From contig JAURLB010000046.1 in NCBI GenBank assembly GCA_030831445.1, positions 1 through 5,380 on the forward strand: DNA of 5,380 nucleotides, written 5' to 3'. The notes under the pieces are model-generated. The model was given only the letters and a program-made list of their open reading frames with translations, was not told where the DNA came from and searched no databases. Each line of letters starts with the position of its first letter. Position 1 is the stretch's first letter. Origin of the DNA: Candidatus Nanopelagicales bacterium (GTDB lineage: Bacteria; Actinomycetota; Actinomycetes; S36-B12; UBA5976). Made by a program: the position numbers and the translations under genes. Positions 1 to 4,054 of this stretch are shown piece after piece.

Positions 1-42
1 CCAATGGGCTGGTACGGAAGGCCAATGCGCAAGGTTTGTTAA
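1..42 (+). CDS. Possible C-terminal end of an upstream gene (partial)
   Basis: Frame 1 reads 13 codons, PMGWYGRPMRKVC, and stops at TAA (40-42), 33 bp before smpB. In many Actinobacteria smpB follows ftsE-ftsX and often a secreted M23 endopeptidase gene, whose C-terminus commonly carries a short NPxxW/Y-like ending. The visible PMGWY would fit such an end, but this is inference from gene order and a few residues. The third frame is also open here and runs into smpB. The assignment is therefore tentative. Confidence 0.3.
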   Translation, partial: PMGWYGRPMRKVC

Positions 43-53
43 ACCTGCAGGTT
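32..53. repeat. Overlapping small inverted repeats GGTTT / AAACC / GGTTT
   Basis: GGTTT (32-36) can pair with AAACC (40-44) across a 3-nt loop. The same AAACC can instead pair with GGTTT (49-53) across TGCA, and positions 40-53 form a perfect 14-bp palindrome. The two hairpins exclude each other. No T-run follows, so this is not a convincing terminator. It lies where the -35 region of smpB would be expected. The structure is seen directly; any function is unknown. Confidence 0.4.
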
Positions 54-60
54 TCTGCAC

Positions 61-66
61 TACTCT
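61..66 (+). promoter_or_regulatory. Candidate -10 element for smpB
   Basis: TACTCT matches the actinobacterial TANNNT -10 pattern and ends 9 nt before the smpB ATG. A start 6-7 nt downstream would leave only a few leader bases, or none. There is no SD-like sequence before the ATG, which agrees with leaderless or near-leaderless translation. A -35 is weak at best (TTAAAC at 38-43). Confidence 0.4.
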
Positions 67-75
67 CAACCCATT

Positions 76-555
76 ATGGCAAAAGAAACCGGACGACAAA
101 TTGTTGCCCAAAATCGAAAAGCTCGGCATGACTTCAGTATTGATGAAGTGTATGAAGCGGGAGTCGTTTTAGTGGGCACTGAAGTAAAGTCGCTGCGCAT
201 GGGGAGAGCGACGCTGACTGACGGTTTTGCTATGGTTGAAAACAGCGAGATTTGGTTACACAATGTGTATATCCCTGAGTACGACTTAGGAACTTGGACA
301 AATCACGAGCCGAAACGCAAACGAAAATTACTTTTACATCAGGAAGAAATTCGCAAAATCGGTATTGCCGTGTCCCGAAAAGGCTACACACTTGTCCCAC
401 TTTCACTCTACTTTAAAGATGGAAAAGTGAAAGTCGAAATCGGACTTGCCAAAGGTCGCAGAGCGCAGGATAAACGCCACGCCATTGCTGAAAAAGACGC
501 AAAGCGCGAAATGGCGAGATCTGAAGGTCGGCTTCGCAAAGGTATTCGGGAATAA
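76..555 (+). CDS. smpB: SsrA-binding protein SmpB
   Basis: SmpB binds tmRNA and delivers it with EF-Tu to ribosomes stalled on mRNAs lacking a stop codon, acting in trans-translation in the cytoplasm. The protein has 159 residues, the normal family length. Family motifs are present in order: NRKARHDF (13-20) and GTEVKSLR (34-41) of the OB-fold, [13 protein letters not shown] (76-88), and [12 protein letters not shown] (123-134) leading into a basic C-terminal tail (about 135-159). In the family this tail becomes helical in the mRNA channel of the ribosome. The ATG at 76 gives the usual [16 protein letters not shown] start. No SD sequence precedes it, and a -10-like TACTCT lies 9 nt upstream, so the mRNA may be nearly leaderless. 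Its RNA partner ssrA begins 72 bp downstream on the same strand. The assignment is secure and nothing appears broken. Confidence 0.97.
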   Translation: MAKETGRQIVAQNRKARHDFSIDEVYEAGVVLVGTEVKSLRMGRATLTDGFAMVENSEIWLHNVYIPEYDLGTWTNHEPKRKRKLLLHQEEIRKIGIAVSRKGYTLVPLSLYFKDGKVKVEIGLAKGRRAQDKRHAIAEKDAKREMARSEGRLRKGIRE

Positions 556-595
556 TCCAGAGAAACTTGCGTTTTTATCTATCAGGTGGTGCAGA

Positions 596-622
596 TAGCA
601 TTACCCAATAACTAAATAGCGT
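596..622 (+). promoter_or_regulatory. Possible ssrA promoter region
   Basis: Two TANNNT hexamers lie upstream of ssrA: TAGCAT (596-601), which would start a precursor about 20 nt before the mature 5' end, and TAGCGT (617-622), only 5 nt before it. The mature tmRNA 5' end is normally made by RNase P, so the upstream element is as plausible as the nearer one. Neither has a convincing -35. Transcription from the smpB promoter could also contribute, because no terminator separates the genes. Confidence 0.25.
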
Positions 623-627
623 CATCA

Positions 628-996
628 GGGGGTGACAGGTTTCGACGGTGATCGTCGAGACGGGAGAAGCGGGTCGAGTACCTGTGGTGATCTCGTAAAT
701 CCACCCACAGAAAATATAAGTGCCGAATCAAAACGCACTGACTTCGCTCTTGCTGCATAAGCAGAGCCTTTAAAAGTCCGGAAGCCCAGCGACGCTGTCG
801 CGCTGGAACCTTCCGTCGCTAGACAGCTCACCAAGTAGCCCGGTCGCGGGGCTAGGCGGAAAACCAAACAGTGACTTTGGCTGTGTATCCCATGGGCCTC
901 AAGGAATGGGATAGCTGAGCACACGTCACAGAGGCTGCACCCGGAGAAGACCCTGATCTATGTCATCGGACCCGAGTTCAATTCTCGGCACCTCCA
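628..996 (+). ncRNA. ssrA: Transfer-messenger RNA (tmRNA)
   Basis: tmRNA is charged with alanine, enters stalled ribosomes with SmpB, and supplies a short reading frame that tags the incomplete protein for proteolysis. The 5' end GGGGGTG (628-634) pairs with CACCTCC (989-995) to form the acceptor stem with one G-U pair, and A996 is the discriminator. The T arm is CCGAG-TTCAATT-CTCGG (972-988). The GGGTC (671-675) to GACCC (949-953) pairing closes the long helix that joins the tRNA-like domain to the mRNA domain. Further hairpins occur after the tag frame, including CCAGCG/CGCTGG, TAGCCC/GGGCTA and ATCCCAT/ATGGGAT, where pseudoknots and helix 5 belong. CCA is not encoded (CT follows A996) and must be added by the nucleotidyltransferase. 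Mature length is about 369 nt before CCA, normal for a one-piece tmRNA. No permutation is seen. Confidence 0.96.
722..760 (+). other. tmRNA tag reading frame (AESKRTDFALAA)
   Basis: Inside ssrA, the frame from GCC (722-724) to TAA (758-760) encodes AESKRTDFALAA. The resume codon GCC follows ATATAAGT, in the position seen in other tmRNAs. The ending LAA is the hydrophobic degron recognised by ClpX and related proteases. The RxDFALAA-type ending resembles tags of actinobacteria, for example ADSHQRDYALAA in mycobacteria. The exact resume codon is inferred from the frame and family pattern. Confidence 0.88.
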
Positions 997-1008
997 CTGC
1001 GTGTCAAG

Positions 1009-1038
1009 TTGGTATTTAGTTGAAATTTCAACTAAAGT
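1009..1038 (+). promoter_or_regulatory. Candidate doxX promoter
   Basis: TTGGTA (1009-1014) as -35 and TAAAGT (1033-1038) as -10 are separated by 18 bp. They predict a start near 1045, just before the SD (1049-1055) and the ATG at 1064. The spacer is filled by the left and central part of a perfect palindrome, which continues into the -10. That arrangement is typical of repression by blocking RNA polymerase. Confidence 0.5.
1015..1036. promoter_or_regulatory. Perfect 22-bp palindrome, probable operator
   Basis: The half-site TTTAGTTGAAA is followed immediately by its exact reverse complement TTTCAACTAAA, with no mismatch in 22 bp. The core TAGTTG-N6-CAACTA resembles operators of MarR-family homodimeric repressors, which often control DoxX-type genes; the family assignment is inference. 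No regulator gene is visible in the window. As RNA it could form an AU-rich hairpin, but no U-run follows, so a terminator role is unlikely. Confidence 0.7.
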
Positions 1039-1048
1039 TCCGCCAACT

Positions 1049-1055
1049 GAAAGGA
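1049..1055 (+). promoter_or_regulatory. Shine-Dalgarno of the DoxX gene
   Basis: GAAAGGA lies 8 nt before the ATG at 1064. It decides the start: the longer frame opening at GTG 1001 has no ribosome site and would run through the palindrome and promoter. This is the only gene start in the window with a good SD. Confidence 0.75.
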
Positions 1056-1063
1056 CACATCTC

Positions 1064-1462
1064 ATGGACATCATCTTTATAGTCGGACGAATCTTGTTCG
1101 GCGTTATTTTCCTAGCCTCAGGTATCGGCCACTTTGCCGCTCGCGAGGCAATGGTCGGCTACGCGCAATACAAGAAGTTGCCACTCGCAAGCGTGCTTGT
1201 GCCGGTTTCTGGGCTCATGCTCATTCTCGGTGCAGTATCGGTTGTTGCTGGCGTTTACCCAGCCTATGGCGCACTGCTACTTGCACTGTTCCTCTTGCCA
1301 ACGGCATTTATCTTCCACAACTTCTGGACTGAAACTGATGCACAGGCAAAAATGAATTCGCAGATCCAGTTCAACAAGGACATCTCATTGGCTGGCGCAG
1401 CACTACTGCTCTTTTACGTATTCTCAACAGTTGAGGATTTACCAGGGTTACTGCTTCCATAA
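1064..1462 (+). CDS. DoxX family integral membrane protein
   Basis: The 132-residue product is a small, very hydrophobic inner-membrane protein. About four membrane segments are visible: 3-22, 42-64, 67-85 and 107-121. The family signature is present in GRILFGVIFLASGIGHF near the N-terminus, the FHNFW motif (84-88) at the end of segment three, and QFNKDISLAGAALL (102-115) entering segment four. DoxX proteins are poorly defined biochemically; some relatives are linked to oxidative or thiol stress and to membrane complexes with thiol enzymes. There is no cysteine in this protein, so it cannot itself be a thiol carrier. The start is set by the SD at 1049-1055. The gene has its own candidate promoter covered by a palindromic operator, may also receive read-through from ssrA, and ends at a strong terminator 19 bp downstream. 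The family call is good; the exact function is unknown. Confidence 0.85.
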   Translation: MDIIFIVGRILFGVIFLASGIGHFAAREAMVGYAQYKKLPLASVLVPVSGLMLILGAVSVVAGVYPAYGALLLALFLLPTAFIFHNFWTETDAQAKMNSQIQFNKDISLAGAALLLFYVFSTVEDLPGLLLP

Positions 1463-1480
1463 GTCAAAAAACTACATTCA

Positions 1481-1513
1481 GGGTGCGGACTAGTGTGTCC
1501 GCACCCTTTTGTT
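1481..1513 (+). terminator. Intrinsic terminator after doxX
   Basis: A perfect 10-bp GC-rich stem, GGGTGCGGAC (1481-1490) with GTCCGCACCC (1497-1506), closes the 6-nt loop TAGTGT. TTTTGTT follows immediately. This is the strongest intrinsic terminator in the window. It would end the doxX transcript and any ssrA read-through, and it insulates the gene starting at 1526. Confidence 0.93.
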
Positions 1514-1519
1514 TAGGCT
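1514..1519 (+). promoter_or_regulatory. Candidate -10 for the carbamoyltransferase gene
   Basis: TAGGCT fits TANNNT and lies directly after the T-run of the doxX terminator. Six bases separate it from the GTG at 1526, so the transcript would begin at or next to the start codon and be leaderless. The -35 would fall in the terminator loop and 3' arm (TAGTGT at 1491-1496) and is a poor match, leaving the promoter dependent on its -10. Confidence 0.45.
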
Positions 1520-1525
1520 CTTCGC

Positions 1526-2533
1526 GTGAGTTTGTTTGGACAGAGCCTTTTGGCAGATACCGACTTGAAAGCTGCTGAGATTGATGCGGTTTATGCGTTG
1601 GCTACAAAGTTAAAGTCAGGCGCGGATTCTTCTCGGTATCTTCAGGGAAAGCATCTCGCGCTCGTACTTGAAAAAACTTCAACCAGAACCCGTATTGCTT
1701 TTGAAGTGGCAATAAAACGCCAAGGCGGCTTCTCAACGACACTTGAGTATGCAACGAGCCAATTGGGGCTTCGCGAGTCCATTGCGGATACTGCCGCTGT
1801 ACTTAGTCGGGTTTACGACATGATTGCTTATCGTGGCACACGCCATGTCGATCTCGTGAATCTCCAAGCGCACGCGACAAAGCCCGTCGTAAATGCTCTC
1901 ACTGATATGTGGCATCCAACGCAAGCACTTGCTGATTACTTCACCATGCAAGAAGTCAAGAAAACTTCGTGGCATGACATTGCAATCGCGTATGTGGGAG
2001 ATGGGCGAAACAATGTTGCCCATTCACTCCTAACAACAGGTGCCATTCTTGGCGCAGATGTAAGAATCGCATCCCCAGAGTCGTTGCAGCCTGACCTAGG
2101 TATCGAAGCGATGTCCCTGGAGTTGGCTGAAGTGTCTGGCGCTAAAGTCTTAGTTACAGATGATCCAATTGAAGCCGTTTTGGCTGCGGACTTTGTCTAC
2201 ACAGATGTGTGGGTTTCAATGGGTGAAGCGCTCGATGCTTGGAATGAACGCATCTCATTGCTTCGGGATTTCCAAGTCAATCAGGAACTGCTCACGGCCA
2301 CAAAGAATCCAAACGTGAGATTTATGCACTGCCTACCTGCGATACATGATCGCAATACTGACATCGGAGAGCAGATTGCGTCGAACTATGGCTATGACAA
2401 TGGAGTGGAAGTCACCGATGAAGTATTCCAATCTAAAGCCAGTATTGTGTTTGATCAGGCAGAGAATCGCCTTCACACTATTGAAGCACTCCTCGTTTTG
2501 TTAGCTTCTGACACATACGGGAAAACACTATGA
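1526..2533 (+). CDS. argF: Ornithine carbamoyltransferase
   Basis: This enzyme condenses carbamoyl phosphate and ornithine to citrulline in arginine synthesis, or runs in reverse in the arginine deiminase pathway. The 335-residue protein has the carbamoyl-phosphate loop STRTR (52-56), YRG (102-104), HPTQALAD (130-137), GDGRNN (158-163), the ornithine-binding DVWVSMGE (227-234), HCLP with the catalytic Cys (268-271), and VFDQAENRLHTIEA near the end. The intact SMG motif argues against putrescine carbamoyltransferase. Length and the DVWVSMGE...WxERIxLLRxxQVN stretch resemble the roughly 334-residue ArgI/ArcB type of Escherichia coli and catabolic enzymes more than the shorter ArgF common in Actinobacteria. 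No other arginine gene is visible, so anabolic (argF) versus catabolic (arcB) use is open. The GTG start has no SD and sits 6 nt after a -10, suggesting leaderless expression. It overlaps the next gene by 4 bp. Confidence 0.93.
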   Translation: MSLFGQSLLADTDLKAAEIDAVYALATKLKSGADSSRYLQGKHLALVLEKTSTRTRIAFEVAIKRQGGFSTTLEYATSQLGLRESIADTAAVLSRVYDMIAYRGTRHVDLVNLQAHATKPVVNALTDMWHPTQALADYFTMQEVKKTSWHDIAIAYVGDGRNNVAHSLLTTGAILGADVRIASPESLQPDLGIEAMSLELAEVSGAKVLVTDDPIEAVLAADFVYTDVWVSMGEALDAWNERISLLRDFQVNQELLTATKNPNVRFMHCLPAIHDRNTDIGEQIASNYGYDNGVEVTDEVFQSKASIVFDQAENRLHTIEALLVLLASDTYGKTL

Positions 2534-2790
2534 AATCCACACTTGATGAAACACTCCCGCTACTTGATGCTGAAACGGACATTCGAACGTCGACGAATGA
2601 TGGAGATCATGATCGTTTCTCGCATTACGTTCGAAAAGAGAAAATAGTCGAAAGTGCAGTAACCGGAAAGCCAGTTATTGCACTTTGCGGAAAAGTTTGG
2701 GTGCCTGGTCGAGATCCCGAAAAGTTTCCAATCTGCCCAGACTGCTTAAAGATTTACAACAACATTCCGGACAAAGAAAACAAGGACTAA
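2530..2790 (+). CDS. DUF3039 family protein, possible metal-binding
   Basis: This small 86-residue soluble protein belongs to a family known mainly from Actinobacteria and without an assigned function. The conserved core runs from about 25 to 76: GDHDRFSHYV, then ALCGKVWVPGRDPEKFP, then CPDC. Cys53, Cys69 and Cys72, with His27 or His32, could bind one zinc or iron atom; this is inferred from residue spacing only. The first 24 residues are acidic and variable-looking, and the end is charged. The ATG overlaps the carbamoyltransferase stop as ATGA, with a partial SD (GGGA, 2519-2522) inside the upstream gene, so the two are probably co-transcribed and translationally coupled. At its 3' end it overlaps the convergent dacB stop by 4 bp. 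Family assignment is confident; role unknown. Confidence 0.88.
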   Translation: MKSTLDETLPLLDAETDIRTSTNDGDHDRFSHYVRKEKIVESAVTGKPVIALCGKVWVPGRDPEKFPICPDCLKIYNNIPDKENKD

Positions 2791-4040
2791 CAGCCTGCAA
2801 GTCCAGCTAACATGTAATCGATTTTATCTCGAATTCTGTAACCCTGACTCCAGCCGTTGATGTCATTTACCAGAATTGCGAAAGCAATTTCAGTTCCATT
2901 GACATGTGTGACATATCCGGCAAGGGCTGACACATCAGAAAGACTTCCAGTTTTGGCATGAACTCTGCCTTTTGCGCAACGAGTGCTCTTGGAAGAGAAG
3001 CGCTCTTCTAATGTGCCCGTTTGTCCACTCACAGCCATGAGTTGCATTCGCTCTATGACGTTGAGGTTTAGCCGTGTTTCATCTGCAATCATTCCAAGCA
3101 AGACGATAATGTGATTTGCGCTCACTCGATTTGCTCGGGACAGACCTGAGCCATCTACCATGATGAGATCATCGGTGTAGAGACCCATTGAATCAAGTTT
3201 TTGAAGTGCGAACGTTTGCATGGCTTTCCAGGTTGCTTTGCCTGTTTCTTGAATTGTGGCCCGGCGAAGTAACATTTCAGCAATGGTGTTATCCGAGTTT
3301 TGCAACATAGTGCGAACATGTGCAATGAGTGGAAATCCACGCACTTCTGCAATGACTTCACCAGTGGCTTTCGCTTCGGTATTTGATGCAACCGTTATCC
3401 CACTCTTCGCAAGTAGTTTTAAGAACTTCGCTAACGTGTCGTGAACCGGATCTCTCGTCATTTTGTTGTCCAGATATAACGCTGTGATTGGTCGAACATA
3501 TCGTGGCATTGGGTTCGGCGACCAGCCCTCAGGTTTGGTGTGGCGGGGAAATAGCGTTGCATCTGCCTGCACGATAAGTGGCAAGGTTAAGTCAATATCA
3601 GTTTGATACAGCTGGTCAATTAGCTTTCGCAAATGATCAGTCCGGAGCATTGGATCTGCATCACCGACGAGGGTTAACGTTCTTGTGGATTCATCCCAGG
3701 TAAGTCGAGTCGTAAATCGATGGTTTGGCCCGAATGTTTCCAGTGCAATCGCAGCAGTCAGAATCTTGATTGCAGATGCCGGCACCAATTCCTGCATCCC
3801 ATTTTTGCTATAAATCGGTTCAAGTGTCAACGTGTCGGACAACGCAATGCTGGTGGCTTTTGTCAAAGATGCTTTTTGCAGCCGCTTCTTAAAGGTGTTG
3901 AGGGACTTTAATGGCAAATACGGCGCTTGAGTTGATTCTGAAACAGAGGGCTCAGGAGAGGGGATGTCATTCGCAACAACTGGTAGCGAGACACCAATCA
4001 AGATGACACTAAGTGCGCCCAGTATTGCTATTTTCTTCAC
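2787..4040 (-). CDS. dacB: D-alanyl-D-alanine carboxypeptidase/endopeptidase, PBP4 (S13) family
   Basis: Serine penicillin-binding proteins of this family remove the terminal D-Ala from peptidoglycan stem peptides or cut cross-links outside the membrane. The 417-residue product starts with a signal peptide or anchor (KK then a hydrophobic stretch to about 23, possible cleavage after PVVA). A Ser/Pro-rich linker follows to about 42. All three active-site motifs are intact: SAIK (Ser89, Lys92), SDN (249-251) and KTG (363-365). Other family stretches are DGSGLSR (296-302) and SGQTGTLEERF (338-348). The gap from SxxK to SxN is about 160 residues against about 245-250 in E. coli PBP4 and Actinomadura R39, so the inserted domains are shortened; SxN to KTG is normal (114). 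The GTG start has no SD and lies 7 nt after a -10-like TACACT, so it may be leaderless. It follows the PLP-enzyme gene by 14 bp on the same strand. Confidence 0.92.
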   Translation of the reverse strand: MKKIAILGALSVILIGVSLPVVANDIPSPEPSVSESTQAPYLPLKSLNTFKKRLQKASLTKATSIALSDTLTLEPIYSKNGMQELVPASAIKILTAAIALETFGPNHRFTTRLTWDESTRTLTLVGDADPMLRTDHLRKLIDQLYQTDIDLTLPLIVQADATLFPRHTKPEGWSPNPMPRYVRPITALYLDNKMTRDPVHDTLAKFLKLLAKSGITVASNTEAKATGEVIAEVRGFPLIAHVRTMLQNSDNTIAEMLLRRATIQETGKATWKAMQTFALQKLDSMGLYTDDLIMVDGSGLSRANRVSANHIIVLLGMIADETRLNLNVIERMQLMAVSGQTGTLEERFSSKSTRCAKGRVHAKTGSLSDVSALAGYVTHVNGTEIAFAILVNDINGWSQGYRIRDKIDYMLAGLAGC

Positions 4041-4047
4041 TCGGCTA

Positions 4048-4053
4048 AGTGTA
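4048..4053 (-). promoter_or_regulatory. Candidate -10 for dacB
   Basis: Read on the minus strand this is TACACT, a TANNNT match, followed by 7 nt (TAGCCGA) and the GTG start of dacB. A transcript would begin at the start codon. The -35 region would lie inside the last codons of the PLP-enzyme gene, and no good hexamer is seen there. dacB could also be read through from that gene. Confidence 0.45.
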
Positions 4054-4054
4054 A

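Noticed and set aside
579..598. CTATC/GATAG hairpin between smpB and ssrA as a terminator
   Set aside because: Only 5 bp with a 10-nt loop and no T-run after it; it could easily be chance.
625..924. Minus-strand open frame of 99 codons
   Set aside because: It lies entirely over the structured tmRNA gene, has no recognisable protein motif, and the tmRNA assignment is firm.
1001..1063. GTG start at 1001 for the DoxX gene, adding 21 residues
   Set aside because: There is no SD before it, the extra residues are not DoxX-like, and they would be encoded by the promoter and palindrome. The ATG at 1064 has GAAAGGA at 8 nt.
2784..2804. GGACT/AGTCC hairpin at the convergent gene ends as a bidirectional terminator
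   Set aside because: Five base pairs, an 11-nt loop and no T-run on either strand; too weak to call.
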